A stretch of 36,289 nt of DNA from Desulfobacteraceae bacterium (GCA_016743945.1 JADGFI010000048.1:1-36289), one strand, 5' to 3'. Shown: positions 1 through 10,054, counted from the first letter of the stretch. Notes: generated by a model from the letters alone, not told the origin. Program-made: numbers and translations.

Positions 1-127
1 GAAACCCGGAGGGGGAGGGGGGGAAGGGGGGGAAGGGGAGAATGGGGGGGAACGGCCGGACCGGCGGGAAGAGGGGGGGGGGGAGGGGGAGGGAGCAGGG
101 GACGGGCGGGGCGGCGGAGAGGGGGGG
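1..127. other. G-rich low-complexity contig edge, probable artefact
   Basis: Nearly all bases are G, with some A and C and a single T. Genuine-looking coding sequence begins abruptly near position 128. In the frame of the following gene this stretch would read mostly as glycine, unlike any DUF444 N-terminus. Runs of no-signal G calls from two-colour sequencing at a contig end would look like this (inference). I see no biological feature here. Confidence 0.75.
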
Positions 128-982
128 GAACATGAATTTGAGGCCAATGCCTATGAATTGGGCAAGGTGTTGTCCCAGGATTTTCAATTGCCCAATTTAA
201 AAGACAAGGGGAAAAAAAGAAGTCTGGCCAAATATATTTACGATCTAACGGATAAAAATAAAGGGGTGGGTCAGTTTTTAGATAAAAAAGCCACCCTGAA
301 AAAAATTGTCCAGACCAATATCATGCTGGGCCGCATCCCGGACATCTCCGACATTGATACCACCGGGTTTATTATATCTCCCCAGGACATGATCTACAGA
401 ATTTTATCCCGGGAAAGGGAGTTTGAATCCCAGGCATTGGTGTTTTTTTTGAGGGATTATTCCGGGTCCATGGGAGGAAAGGTTACCCAGGCCGTTGTCT
501 CCCAGCATGTAATGCTCTACTCCTGGCTCATGTATCAATACGAGAGACAGGTGGAAACACGGTTTGTCCTCCATGACACAGAGGCCAGGGAAGTGGCTGA
601 TTTTTATAAATATTATTCCTATAAAGTAGCAGGGGGCACCAAGGTTTTTACGGCTTTTAAACTGGTAAATGATATTGTGGAAAGAGAGAACCTGGACAGA
701 GATTATAATATTTATGTCTTTCACGGCACAGACGGGGACGACTGGGATAAGGAAGGAAAACAGACCCTGACTGAAATTGAGCGGATGATGTCCTATGTGG
801 CAAGGATCGGTATTTCTATTGTGGAACACGCCTATGTGGGAGCCAAGCAGACAGAAGTTGAAAAATATTTAAAAGCGTCCACTATATTAAGCAAACACAA
901 AGAGTTGATAAAACTGGATGTGATGGATGAAAATGCGGATGATGCAAGAATTATCCAGGGCATAAAACGGCTTATTTCCTAA
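128..982 (+). CDS. DUF444 (YeaH/YhbH) family protein, 5'-truncated
   Basis: This is the C-terminal two thirds of a DUF444 protein with a von Willebrand A-like fold. A MIDAS-like D-Y-S-G-S-M motif follows the LVFFLRD strand, and HDTEAREV and an AGGT segment come later. The family is usually about 390-430 residues; about 284 are visible here. The reading frame stays open and family-like upstream of the TTG at 158 (EHEFEANAYELGKVL), so that TTG is internal and the true start is lost in the G-rich edge. In known systems YeaH is co-expressed with the PrkA kinase and works in nutrient-stress or stationary-phase adaptation; the biochemical role is unclear. SpoVR and PrkA follow on the same strand, supporting one operon. 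Family assignment is confident; function is inferred from context. Confidence 0.88.
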   Translation, partial: EHEFEANAYELGKVLSQDFQLPNLKDKGKKRSLAKYIYDLTDKNKGVGQFLDKKATLKKIVQTNIMLGRIPDISDIDTTGFIISPQDMIYRILSREREFESQALVFFLRDYSGSMGGKVTQAVVSQHVMLYSWLMYQYERQVETRFVLHDTEAREVADFYKYYSYKVAGGTKVFTAFKLVNDIVERENLDRDYNIYVFHGTDGDDWDKEGKQTLTEIERMMSYVARIGISIVEHAYVGAKQTEVEKYLKASTILSKHKELIKLDVMDENADDARIIQGIKRLIS

Positions 983-989
983 CCCTTGC

Positions 990-1020
990 CCCAACCGGTT
1001 TTATTTTCTAAGGGGTTGGG
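990..1020 (+). other. GC-rich stem-loop between DUF444 and spoVR
   Basis: CCCAACC at 990-996 pairs perfectly with GGTTGGG at 1014-1020 around a 17-nt loop. No T-run follows, so it is more likely an mRNA-stability or attenuating hairpin than a full Rho-independent terminator. It lies in the 78-bp gap between the DUF444 stop and the spoVR start. Confidence 0.35.
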
Positions 1021-1060
1021 TTGATTAACCAGATTTGATGAGTCGGGGAGGTGAAAACCT

Positions 1061-2710
1061 ATGGAACTTGTAAGTCAACATGTCAAAGGCATAATGGAAG
1101 AATGCAAGGTTCGGGCTCGGGATGCAGGGTTAAGCTTTGACGACGAGACCCTTGAGTATATTGTAACCAATCGGGATATGATTGAACTGAGCCCCAAAAT
1201 TATGATCCCCACCCTCTATGATTACTGGGTTCACGACGTAAAAGTATTGTCCGGCAAGGGCATGTACGAGGCCTATCCTTCTAATCCTTACGAAACTGTT
1301 ATCAATACCCGGCCTGCCATTTCCTATTATAATGATAACAATCCGGACTGGCTCAATGTCATGATTTTTTACCATGTTTTGGGACATATTGATTTTTTCC
1401 AAAACAATCTTTTTTATAAAAATACCTGGGATGTTGATTTGACAGGGCAGGCCCTGGCGGATAAACGGCTGATTTCAAAACTCAGATCTGAAAAGGGAAG
1501 GCTGGTGGATTATGTGATAGAATTTTCCCGGGGGATGGACAATCTGGTGGGATATTATCGGGAACTCAATCATATTATTTCCAGGGAAAATCCAGACAAT
1601 ACGACTCAGCATCAGGTGATTAAAATTGATTATTATTTTGATATTTTTTTACAGCAGCGCAAGAAGGTTACCCATAACACCTATTTAAAAGAGGTTGCAC
1701 GCTTCAACGCGTGCCAAAGAACAGGAGCAGATTTTTTTGATCCCATCATTGGCAAATACCCTGAATTTGAAGAACTCTACAGACAAGAAAAAGCATTAAA
1801 TAAGCGCCCGGAGTCTGATGTCATGGAATATATCGTCCAGCATTCCCCGTTTTTAAAGTTGGATGAAAACAACTGGATGAAGACCATTATCCAGATTGTT
1901 AGAAATACCTCGTTGTATTTCCAGCCCCAGATAAGAACCAAAATAATGAACGAAGGCTGGGCCAGCTATTGGCACGAATATCTTTTCATGCAAGATGATA
2001 GAATCTGCGGGCATGAATCAGACTTTGCAAAGGTCAATGCCGGCGTCACGGCCATGCCCAAGGTGGGTTTAAACCCCTACGCCCTGGGGATGAGACTTTT
2101 TCAGCACATTGAGGATATGGAGGACAAGGGGTGTTATTCCTTTGATTACTATTGCCAGCGAGATGAAATCCAAAAGAAAAAATATAATTCGTCAAAACGC
2201 TCAGGCAGCCACTATATTTTTACCATCCGGGAAAATCTAAATGATTTTACCTTTATCAACCGGTATATTGATCAGGAATTTTTAACAAAACACCACTTGT
2301 TTGTATCGGGTAAGCGCTTGAATCAAACCCGGATGACCTGGGAATATTATATCAAATCCAAACGAGCACAAGACTACAAAAAAATGATCATAGATACCCT
2401 GTATCATCCCCCCGAGGTTCGGGTGGATGCAGAGAATTCTGTCAAAGGGGTTCTGTATTTAAACCATTTGTTTGAAGGAAAACCCCTGAAATCTGATTTT
2501 ATTGAAAATGCCATGATGGGTATGGAATACCTGTGGGGCGGCCCTGTTCATTTAGAGACCTCTGAACCCGTTGTCCAAGGTAAATCGGGTGTCAATTACA
2601 CAAATTTTTGGGGCCCAACCCCTGTAGAACCGGTTGAACCCCGGAAAATTCAATGGAAGAGAATGCGTTATGTGATGGAAAATCGTAAACTCAATAAGCG
2701 GGAGCTATAG
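1061..2710 (+). CDS. spoVR: SpoVR family protein
   Basis: A 549-residue cytosolic SpoVR-like protein, close to the family's usual ~500 residues. Family-typical features are the YHVLGHIDFFQNN segment around residue 107, the NEGWASYWHEYL segment around residue 300, and GLNPYALGMRLF shortly after. SpoVR was named for a spore-cortex role in Bacillus, but it is widespread in non-sporulating proteobacteria, where it accompanies PrkA and YeaH; its molecular activity is unknown. The ATG at 1061 is preceded by a good GGGGAGGTG ribosome-binding site. prkA starts 6 bp after the stop, so the two are almost certainly co-transcribed. No truncation is apparent. Confidence 0.93.
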   Translation: MELVSQHVKGIMEECKVRARDAGLSFDDETLEYIVTNRDMIELSPKIMIPTLYDYWVHDVKVLSGKGMYEAYPSNPYETVINTRPAISYYNDNNPDWLNVMIFYHVLGHIDFFQNNLFYKNTWDVDLTGQALADKRLISKLRSEKGRLVDYVIEFSRGMDNLVGYYRELNHIISRENPDNTTQHQVIKIDYYFDIFLQQRKKVTHNTYLKEVARFNACQRTGADFFDPIIGKYPEFEELYRQEKALNKRPESDVMEYIVQHSPFLKLDENNWMKTIIQIVRNTSLYFQPQIRTKIMNEGWASYWHEYLFMQDDRICGHESDFAKVNAGVTAMPKVGLNPYALGMRLFQHIEDMEDKGCYSFDYYCQRDEIQKKKYNSSKRSGSHYIFTIRENLNDFTFINRYIDQEFLTKHHLFVSGKRLNQTRMTWEYYIKSKRAQDYKKMIIDTLYHPPEVRVDAENSVKGVLYLNHLFEGKPLKSDFIENAMMGMEYLWGGPVHLETSEPVVQGKSGVNYTNFWGPTPVEPVEPRKIQWKRMRYVMENRKLNKREL

Positions 2711-2716
2711 GTTATT

Positions 2717-5029
2717 ATGGAAAACAACGCATCCCAAACTGAATCCGTGGACCAGGCCCTTGAACTGCTCAATAAGAATATAACAGATTATCAGCGGCTC
2801 AAGCCCATTGCATTTCATGAGTTTTTAAGTGTTTTAAAGGTGAATCCCTCTCAACTTCTGCGAAATATATTTCAGTCCTTTCATGATATGATCAAAAGTT
2901 ATGTGGACGAACCCGAAGAATCCATCGCCGGTGATCTGGAAAAACTTAAGTTCACAAACTATGACTGCACAAGACTCTTTGTTGAAGATTCAATTAATGC
3001 TTATTTCCCGGATATGCTGTTTGCCAATCGGCTGATGAAACAGATGGAATATCTGCGACACGGTGCCCAGCAAAATCGTATCTATATTTTTTATGGTCCC
3101 CATGGGTGTGGGAAAAGTACATTTTTAAACAATTTGTTAAAAAAGTTTGAAAAATACGCAAATACTGAAGAAGGGTTGAGGTACGAGGTTGTATGGCGGC
3201 TGAATATTAAAAAGTTACAGGACAAAGACAAGTCTGTGATGACCCTGTCCACCTTTGAAAAATTGATTCAGTATGTTGAAGCGGAAAAGAATACTGCCGC
3301 AGGAATCAACCCCGAAGAACTTTCCTTTGTAGACGGTCAAAGGGATTACATAGAGATTCCCTGTCTTTCCCATGACAACCCCTTTCTGGTGATTCCCAAG
3401 GAACAGCGACGCAGCGTGCTGGATGAACTTATAAAAAATGATGAATTCAAGTGGCGGCTGTTTACGGAAAAAGAATATGAATGGGTCTTTAAAGAAGAGG
3501 TTTGTACCGTTTGTGCCTCTATCTATCATTCGTTGATGGAGCGCCTGGGAAACCCGGCCGACGTGTTTAAAATGCTGTATGCCCGCCCCTATTCTTTTAA
3601 TCGGCGCATGGGAAACGGTATCTCGGTATTCAACCCGGGGGATCAGCCCCTGCAACAGAATATTATTTCAAATCAGATGCTGCAGAACCGGATTAACGGG
3701 CTGTTCCAGGACAGCAACGTGATTAACTATATTGGGTCTAATTTTGCCAGGATCAACAATGGTATTTATGCCCTCATGGACATAAAGGCCCATAATGTAG
3801 ACCGAATGGTTGAACTTCATAATATTATTTCAGAAGGAGTTCACAAGGTTGAGAATGTGGAAGAACGGGTAAATTCATTGTTTTTTGCCTTGATGAATCC
3901 GGAAGACAAACGAAATATCAGAGATTTCCCCTCCTTTGATGATCGGATTCAATATATTGATATCCCCTATGTGCTGGATGTGAAAACAGAAGTCAAAATA
4001 TATTTGAACATATTTGGCCGGCATGTTGAAACCAGCTTTCTTCCCATGGTATTGGAAAATTTTGCCAGAATTATTATCTGTACACGGATTGGTAAAAAAT
4101 CTTTGGCCTTGGAAGAATGGATCAAAACCCCGACTAAATATAAAAATTATTGTGATGAACAACTCATGCTGCTCAAAATGGAAATTTTTTCGGGCGCTAT
4201 TCCCCGGTGGCTGGATGACGGGGATGTCAAAGCCCTTGATAAAGATATGTTGAAAAAAATCATCGCAGAATCGGAAATCTATGGAAAAGAAGGCTTGTCA
4301 GGAAGAGATTCCATTAAAATTTTTGATCAGTTTTATTCAAAATATGCCAAGGAAGACAGATTAATCAATATGCCGGATCTGTGCACCTTTTTCAAAAAAC
4401 TGGATGATCAGCCCAAAAAAATAATTCCTCCGGGTTTTTTATCTTCTCTGCTGCGCATGTATGATTACGGTATTCTCCAGCAGGTGAAAGAAGCCCTTTA
4501 CTATTACAATGAAGACCAGATTGCCAAGGATATTAAAAATTATATTTCCGCTGTCACAAATGAACTGGATTCAGTGGTAAATTGTATCTTTACAAAGGAA
4601 GAAATCCATGTGACCCAAGCTTTTCTTGAAAGCATTGAGAACAGGCTGATCTCCGAGAATTTGGATATAAAACGAAGAGAAGAAATCAGAATGGATGTAT
4701 TAAAAGAATATACCACCAGAACCCTTTCCCATGAAATTATGATTGAAGACAAAGATATTCTCGACACCAGGCTTTTTCAATCCTTGTACGAACGATATGT
4801 TCATAATCTTAAAAAACGAGTGCTGGAACCGTTTATTGATAATGAAAATTTCAGAAATGCCATCAAGGATTTTGAAACAAAAAAATTTAAGGCCCATGAC
4901 AAGCGAATTCAACGAGATGTCACATTTTTGATGGATAATTTGTCTTCAAAATTCGGATACACCCAGCAGGGGGCAAATGAAGCCTGTATCTATGTGATTG
5001 ACAATGGTCTGGCCAATAAATTCAAGTAG
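2717..5029 (+). CDS. prkA: PrkA family serine kinase / AAA+ protein
   Basis: A 770-residue PrkA/YeaG-type protein with an N-terminal AAA+ ATPase domain and a C-terminal PrkA domain. The Walker A motif G-P-H-G-C-G-K-S-T is at residues 127-135. The N-terminal DYTRF-like region and the DPxEES-type segment before it match the family. It is longer than E. coli YeaG (~644) or Bacillus PrkA (~631); the extra length seems to lie in the middle and at the C-terminus. Members have been described as serine kinases and, in Bacillus, as an ATP-dependent protease; the activity here is inferred. The spoVR stop is 6 bp upstream. The order DUF444-SpoVR-PrkA differs from the common PrkA-first arrangement. Confidence 0.93.
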   Translation: MENNASQTESVDQALELLNKNITDYQRLKPIAFHEFLSVLKVNPSQLLRNIFQSFHDMIKSYVDEPEESIAGDLEKLKFTNYDCTRLFVEDSINAYFPDMLFANRLMKQMEYLRHGAQQNRIYIFYGPHGCGKSTFLNNLLKKFEKYANTEEGLRYEVVWRLNIKKLQDKDKSVMTLSTFEKLIQYVEAEKNTAAGINPEELSFVDGQRDYIEIPCLSHDNPFLVIPKEQRRSVLDELIKNDEFKWRLFTEKEYEWVFKEEVCTVCASIYHSLMERLGNPADVFKMLYARPYSFNRRMGNGISVFNPGDQPLQQNIISNQMLQNRINGLFQDSNVINYIGSNFARINNGIYALMDIKAHNVDRMVELHNIISEGVHKVENVEERVNSLFFALMNPEDKRNIRDFPSFDDRIQYIDIPYVLDVKTEVKIYLNIFGRHVETSFLPMVLENFARIIICTRIGKKSLALEEWIKTPTKYKNYCDEQLMLLKMEIFSGAIPRWLDDGDVKALDKDMLKKIIAESEIYGKEGLSGRDSIKIFDQFYSKYAKEDRLINMPDLCTFFKKLDDQPKKIIPPGFLSSLLRMYDYGILQQVKEALYYYNEDQIAKDIKNYISAVTNELDSVVNCIFTKEEIHVTQAFLESIENRLISENLDIKRREEIRMDVLKEYTTRTLSHEIMIEDKDILDTRLFQSLYERYVHNLKKRVLEPFIDNENFRNAIKDFETKKFKAHDKRIQRDVTFLMDNLSSKFGYTQQGANEACIYVIDNGLANKFK

Positions 5030-5104
5030 TCAAGCATGTTTTAAAACTCAATAATTTCATTTAAATTACTTGATTCTTTCGGCAACTTCCATTAAACCAG
5101 GGCC

Positions 5105-8100
5105 ATGATTTATAACAATCCGGTAAAGAAGACATCAATATTCCAAGATATTCATAAGAGCAACCGCAGCATTATCAGTTTGGGTGGGGGATCCCATAAA
5201 GCTTACCTGACAGCCCGGTTGTTCCATTCACAGACGGCTCCCCTTGTGGTGATTCTTCCAGATCAAAAGCGCGCCCTAGGTTTTATTGAGGATTTACATT
5301 TTTTCATGCCCGGGGAAAAAGAGAACGTCCTCTATTTTCCCGGATATAATATACTTCCCTTTAAATCTCTTGCTTATCACAGGGAAACCTCCAGCCAACG
5401 GCTGGCGGCCTTGTCGAAAATTCTTGAATCCGGGGCTAAAAAATATGTATTGGTCACCTATATTGATACCCTGTTGCAGCAACTTATCCCAAAAGAAAGT
5501 ATCAATGGATTTTTAGAATTGGTCATTGTCAATGAGGAAATTGACAGGGACCAATTGGTTTTAAAGTTAGAAGCCGGCGGATATTCAAGGGTTTCCCTTG
5601 TGGAAGACCCCGGGGAATACGCCTTAAGAGGGGGAATCCTTGACCTGTTTTCACCGGGTGAAAAAAAACCCATTCGAATCGAATTTTTTGGGGACCTGGT
5701 CGAATCCATCCGTACTTTCTCTCCCTTTACCCAGAGGGGAACCAAAGAATTAAACGAAACTGTTATACTGCCTGCCACCGAAGCCATTATTTCCAAAGAG
5801 CAATTGCCCCATATCCTGGCCAGGTTAAGACATGCCGGCACCCTGGCGGGGCTTTCTGCCAATCATACCAGGGAATATGTGAATGAAACCCGGGAGTTTG
5901 GCCGCTTTCCCGGGATTGAAAGTATGCTGTCCATTGTATATGAGAGTCTGGATTCCTTGTTTGATTATCTTCCCGACGCTGCTGTTTTTTTGATGGATTC
6001 TCCGGAAGAACTTGCCTCCAAGGCCATGGAGTTTGAAAATAAAGCCTTTCACAATTATAAAACCGTGACAGAAGAAAACAGACTCTGTGTTAAACCAGAC
6101 TCCATTTACCTGAACTGGGATCAGGTCAACACTGCCATAACTGCACACAAATTGATTGCCTTTAAGCAGATTCTCCTTGAAGCGGATAAAAAAACGTCAA
6201 CCATCTTCCCCTTTGACTACCAGGACAATCAGGCGTTGTCTGCTCTCCTTACGCGCCATGGGATTGCTGAAGAAAACCCCTTGCAACCATTAATAGACTG
6301 GTTTGAGGACCATTTGAGCCAGCGAAGGGTTGTTCTGTGCGTTGTCAGCCAGGATGCCCAGGCCAAACGCTTAAGTTCTCTGCTTGCCCCCTATGGAATT
6401 GCGCCGGCCCTTTGCCAGTCCTTTGATCGGTTAAAAGATCTTGCCACCGGTGTCTATTATATCGTCGATACGCTATCCACAGGGTTTGTATTGCCAGGGG
6501 AGAATCTGGCCCTTGTTACGGAAAACGAGATTTTCGGGAAAAAAAGAATCCGCCGGCAAAAAAACCGGCACCGGGATTTGAAAACAGAATTTATTACCCC
6601 CGAAGAATTGAAAAACGGTGATATCGTTGTCCACATGGAACACGGGGTGGGCCGGTATGAAGGGTTGTGCAATCTTGCCATCGCCGGGATTTCCCAGGAT
6701 TTTATTCTGATCGAATACCTGGATGATGATAAATTGTATCTGCCGGTGGATCGAATCGAAATGATCGGTAAATACATTGGGGTGGACGGCTACAACCCGG
6801 TTCTTGATAAAATCGGATCCAAAAACTGGATAAATTCCAAGGCCAAGGCCAAGGCGGAAGTTGAAAAAATGGCAGCAGATCTTTTGGATTTGTATGCAAG
6901 CCGGAAGGTCAACAATGGGTTTGCCTTTAGCCTGCCGGACAATTATTACAATGATTTTGAGGCTTCTTTTCCCTATGAAGAGACAAGAGATCAGCTCAAG
7001 GCCATCGATGATGTTCACCTGGATATGGAATCCAAAATCCCCATGGACCGGCTTGTCTGTGGGGATGTGGGATACGGGAAAACCGAAGTTGCCATCCGGG
7101 CTGCCTTTAAGGCGGTAAATGACGGAAAGCAGGTGGCAATTGTGGTGCCCACCACCATTTTAGCCGAGCAGCATCTGCTGACATTTAAGGCTCGGTTTGC
7201 AAATTATCCTGTCCATATTGAATGTTTGTCAAGGTTTCGTAGTCGCAAAGAGCAGCTGCAGATTCTAAAACGGATGGCAGCAGGTCTTGTGGATATTGTC
7301 ATTGGTACCCATCGGCTGCTGCAAAAGGATGTGAACTTTAAGTCCCTTGGATTGCTGGTGTTGGATGAAGAGCAGCGGTTTGGTGTTAAACACAAGGAAA
7401 TTTTGAAAAAAAAGAGAAATACAGTGGATGTGCTGGCCCTGACGGCCACCCCTATTCCCAGAACCCTGCACCTGTCTTTGACCGGTATGCGGGATATTTC
7501 TGTGATTACCACACCGCCTGCCGACCGGCAGCCCATTGTTTCCTATATTTCAAAATATGAAGATACGATTATTAAGGATGCCGTGGAAAGAGAGTTGGCA
7601 AGGAAGGGCCAGACCTTTTTCATCCATAACAATATCAAAAGTATTTTTAAAATTGCCGATCATATTCAAACGATCGTTCCCCATGCCAAGGTGGGTGTTG
7701 CCCATGGGCGTTTGTCTGAAACCGAGTTGGAAAAGGTGATGTTCCAGTTTGTCAATTTAGAGATTAATGTGCTGGTCTGTACCACCATCGTAGAATCCGG
7801 ACTTGATATCCCCTCTGCCAATACCATGATCATAAATAAGGCAGAACGGTTTGGGCTTGCCCAGATTTATCAGCTCAGGGGCAGGATCGGCCGGGGAGAC
7901 AATCAAGCCTATGCCTATCTGTTTATTTCAGATGAATCAAAACTTTCAAAGGATGCCCAAAAAAGGCTGTCCGCCTTAATGGAATATAAGGATCTGGGGT
8001 CAGGATTTCAGATCGCCATGAAGGACTTGCAGATCCGGGGAGCGGGAACCGCCCTTGGGGCATCCCAGTCCGGTCATATTGCCGCCGTGGGGTATGATAT

Positions 8101-8608
8101 GTTTTTAAAGCTGCTGGACCAGGCTGTCCATGATCTCAAAGGAGAAGACAGCATAGATCCCCTTGATCCGGAAATCAACGCCAGTATGTCCTCGGGATTT
8201 CCCGACCAGTATATCGAATCGGTTGAACAGCGTCTGACCTTGTACCGGCGCTTGTCAAGGCTTACCCATATTTCAGATATTTCAGATATGAAAAAAGAAT
8301 TATTGGACCGGTACGGTAAATTGCCCAGGGAAGCAGAAAACATGCTCTTGAAAATCATGCTGAGGATATTTGCCATCAAGGCCGGGGTAAAACGCCTGGA
8401 CATTACCCCCAATTCCCTGACCCTGACCTTTTCCCTGGTCCATTTGAAAAGACCACTGGAATCCCTGGATACCATCCTAAAAAAACGGGTCTCCTATAAA
8501 TATGTCAAAAAAGATACCATCCAGATTCAATTGGGAGAGAAAAGAAACAAGATTTCCCAGGCCCTTTTAGAGGCCAGGCAGATTCTAAAAGCCATTGGCG
8601 GCCGCTAA
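5105..8608 (+). CDS. mfd: Transcription-repair coupling factor Mfd
   Basis: A 1167-residue Mfd of normal length. It is an ATP-dependent translocase that removes RNA polymerase stalled at DNA lesions and recruits UvrA. Domains in order: UvrB-homology region (residues ~1-340), CarD-like RNA-polymerase interaction domain (~490-590, with the GDIVVHMEHGVGRYEG motif), superfamily 2 helicase core with Walker A G-D-V-G-Y-G-K-T near 652, the DEEQRFG motif near 755, a RIGRG helicase motif VI near 930, and a C-terminal TRCF domain (~1010-1110). The ATG at 5105 sits 75 bp after prkA with only a weak AGGG upstream. Probably its own transcription unit; no frameshift seen. Confidence 0.97.
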   Translation: MIYNNPVKKTSIFQDIHKSNRSIISLGGGSHKAYLTARLFHSQTAPLVVILPDQKRALGFIEDLHFFMPGEKENVLYFPGYNILPFKSLAYHRETSSQRLAALSKILESGAKKYVLVTYIDTLLQQLIPKESINGFLELVIVNEEIDRDQLVLKLEAGGYSRVSLVEDPGEYALRGGILDLFSPGEKKPIRIEFFGDLVESIRTFSPFTQRGTKELNETVILPATEAIISKEQLPHILARLRHAGTLAGLSANHTREYVNETREFGRFPGIESMLSIVYESLDSLFDYLPDAAVFLMDSPEELASKAMEFENKAFHNYKTVTEENRLCVKPDSIYLNWDQVNTAITAHKLIAFKQILLEADKKTSTIFPFDYQDNQALSALLTRHGIAEENPLQPLIDWFEDHLSQRRVVLCVVSQDAQAKRLSSLLAPYGIAPALCQSFDRLKDLATGVYYIVDTLSTGFVLPGENLALVTENEIFGKKRIRRQKNRHRDLKTEFITPEELKNGDIVVHMEHGVGRYEGLCNLAIAGISQDFILIEYLDDDKLYLPVDRIEMIGKYIGVDGYNPVLDKIGSKNWINSKAKAKAEVEKMAADLLDLYASRKVNNGFAFSLPDNYYNDFEASFPYEETRDQLKAIDDVHLDMESKIPMDRLVCGDVGYGKTEVAIRAAFKAVNDGKQVAIVVPTTILAEQHLLTFKARFANYPVHIECLSRFRSRKEQLQILKRMAAGLVDIVIGTHRLLQKDVNFKSLGLLVLDEEQRFGVKHKEILKKKRNTVDVLALTATPIPRTLHLSLTGMRDISVITTPPADRQPIVSYISKYEDTIIKDAVERELARKGQTFFIHNNIKSIFKIADHIQTIVPHAKVGVAHGRLSETELEKVMFQFVNLEINVLVCTTIVESGLDIPSANTMIINKAERFGLAQIYQLRGRIGRGDNQAYAYLFISDESKLSKDAQKRLSALMEYKDLGSGFQIAMKDLQIRGAGTALGASQSGHIAAVGYDMFLKLLDQAVHDLKGEDSIDPLDPEINASMSSGFPDQYIESVEQRLTLYRRLSRLTHISDISDMKKELLDRYGKLPREAENMLLKIMLRIFAIKAGVKRLDITPNSLTLTFSLVHLKRPLESLDTILKKRVSYKYVKKDTIQIQLGEKRNKISQALLEARQILKAIGGR

Positions 8609-8617
8609 TGATTTTTT
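8594..8617 (+). terminator. Possible Rho-independent terminator at the mfd stop
   Basis: ATTGGC (8594-8599) and GCTAAT (8604-8609) can form a six-pair stem, including one G-U pair, around a GGCC loop. TTTTTT follows at 8612-8617. The stem overlaps the mfd stop codon. It is short, so support is moderate. Confidence 0.4.
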
Positions 8618-8716
8618 AATTTAATCCTTTATCTTTTTAGCGGATTTTATATAATAGGGTAACTTAGTAATTTCATAGCTATCATTTGCACCTTCCAACA
8701 CTGCAAAGGAGGTATC

Positions 8717-10054
8717 ATGAAATCCAGCCTTGTCAGGGTATCAAAATTTATTCCCGGAACAGAAGCGGTTTTTCTTAAAAAATTTATAAAAACCCTCAAA
8801 CAAGAGATGATTCCCCTTGAAATAGTTGATTCCAACGGGAAAAAGTATGCAACTGCCCCGGGCAATATTCAGCACCAACTGATGATTAAAGATCCAAAAT
8901 TTTTCAATGCATTGATATCGCCGGATGCGTTTTCCCTGGGAGAAGCATATGTGCGAGGCTATTTTGATGTGTCCGGTGGTATTCGGGAATTATATGAAAT
9001 GGTCTGCAACAAATTACTCAATACAGATCAACCCAAAACTCTTCTGGCCCGGGTGTCCCAGCGTTTTGTGAAGGCCAGGGAAAAAGAAAAACAAAATATT
9101 GAGCACCATTATGATGTTCCCAGCGAATTTTATCGAGCATTTCTAGGCCAAACCATGGGCTATACCTGCGGTTACTATGGTAGCAAGGATGCCACCATGT
9201 CCGATGCCCAGAATGAAAAAATGGAGATTATCTGTAAAAAACTGCGGTTGAAAAAAGGGGAGCACCTATTGGATATTGGATGCGGCTGGGGAAATTTTGC
9301 GGTGTATGCCGCAAAAAATTACCATGTCCAGGTGGTTGGGATAACCCTAAGCGCTGAACAAAAAAAATATGCAGATCAATGGATCCAGAGGGAAGGGCTT
9401 GGGGATCAAATTCATATAGATATTATAAATTACCGGGACCTGGGCAAAGAAAAATTTGATAAAATTTCCTGTGTGGGAATGTCTGAACATGTTGGCCGTG
9501 TCAATATGAAGCGATTCTATCGAGCGGTTTTTAATTGTCTCCAAGAGGACGGACTTTTTCTCCAACATACCATCACCACCAATACCAGACGCCAAAAAGG
9601 ATATAAGAATTCATTTCTGGATACCTTTATGTTTCCGGGGGGCGAATTGATGTTCCAGCAGGAATTGATCGACTTGGCCGCAGGATCCGGGTTTGAACTG
9701 TTAAATGCCGAAAATTTCAGGGTTCATTACATCAAAACCCTGGGCGACTGGATTGGCCGAATGGAGAAAAATAAGGCGCAATTGCTCAAAATTGTTTCGG
9801 AAAATATATACCGTGTCTATCATGTATTCTTTATCGGGTCACTGATTTCCTTTCGGCAAAAGGAAATCTCCTTATTTCAAAATCTTTTTTATAAATCAAA
9901 TCCCAAACTAAACTCCCTGTCAAATCCCAGTGGCGCAATATGGCATTATTTTTTAACGCCCTTCTCTAAGATCGGGCCTAAAATCGGGCCTGAAACCGAG
10001 TCGACGAAGGGGTCAAAAGATGAATCAGAATCTACCGGATATCCTGAAGTTTAA
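8717..10054 (+). CDS. cfa: Cyclopropane-fatty-acyl-phospholipid synthase
   Basis: A 445-residue SAM-dependent enzyme that adds a methylene group across the double bond of unsaturated phospholipid acyl chains at the membrane surface. The family signature EHHYDVPSEFY is near residue 128, followed by YTCGYY carrying the conserved Cys. The SAM-binding motif LDIGCGWGNF is near 186. MSEHVG and QHTITT carry the conserved Glu and His of the bicarbonate site. It is ~60 residues longer than E. coli Cfa (382), mainly a polar C-terminal tail containing a KIGP repeat. The AAAGGAGGT ribosome-binding site directly before the ATG at 8717 is strong. The 3' end overlaps the next gene by 35 bp, so the two are translationally linked. 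Confidence 0.95.
   Translation: MKSSLVRVSKFIPGTEAVFLKKFIKTLKQEMIPLEIVDSNGKKYATAPGNIQHQLMIKDPKFFNALISPDAFSLGEAYVRGYFDVSGGIRELYEMVCNKLLNTDQPKTLLARVSQRFVKAREKEKQNIEHHYDVPSEFYRAFLGQTMGYTCGYYGSKDATMSDAQNEKMEIICKKLRLKKGEHLLDIGCGWGNFAVYAAKNYHVQVVGITLSAEQKKYADQWIQREGLGDQIHIDIINYRDLGKEKFDKISCVGMSEHVGRVNMKRFYRAVFNCLQEDGLFLQHTITTNTRRQKGYKNSFLDTFMFPGGELMFQQELIDLAAGSGFELLNAENFRVHYIKTLGDWIGRMEKNKAQLLKIVSENIYRVYHVFFIGSLISFRQKEISLFQNLFYKSNPKLNSLSNPSGAIWHYFLTPFSKIGPKIGPETESTKGSKDESESTGYPEV

Noticed and set aside
1..127. G-quadruplex or regulatory G-tract
   Set aside because: The composition is extreme, lies exactly at the window edge and interrupts a gene that should continue upstream; artefact is simpler.
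158..160. TTG at 158 as the true start of the DUF444 gene
   Set aside because: The same frame continues upstream with plausible coding sequence and the protein would be far too short for the family.
5030..5104. Terminator after prkA
   Set aside because: Only a weak CAAGTA/TACTTG pairing with a long AT-rich loop is visible, with no T-run.
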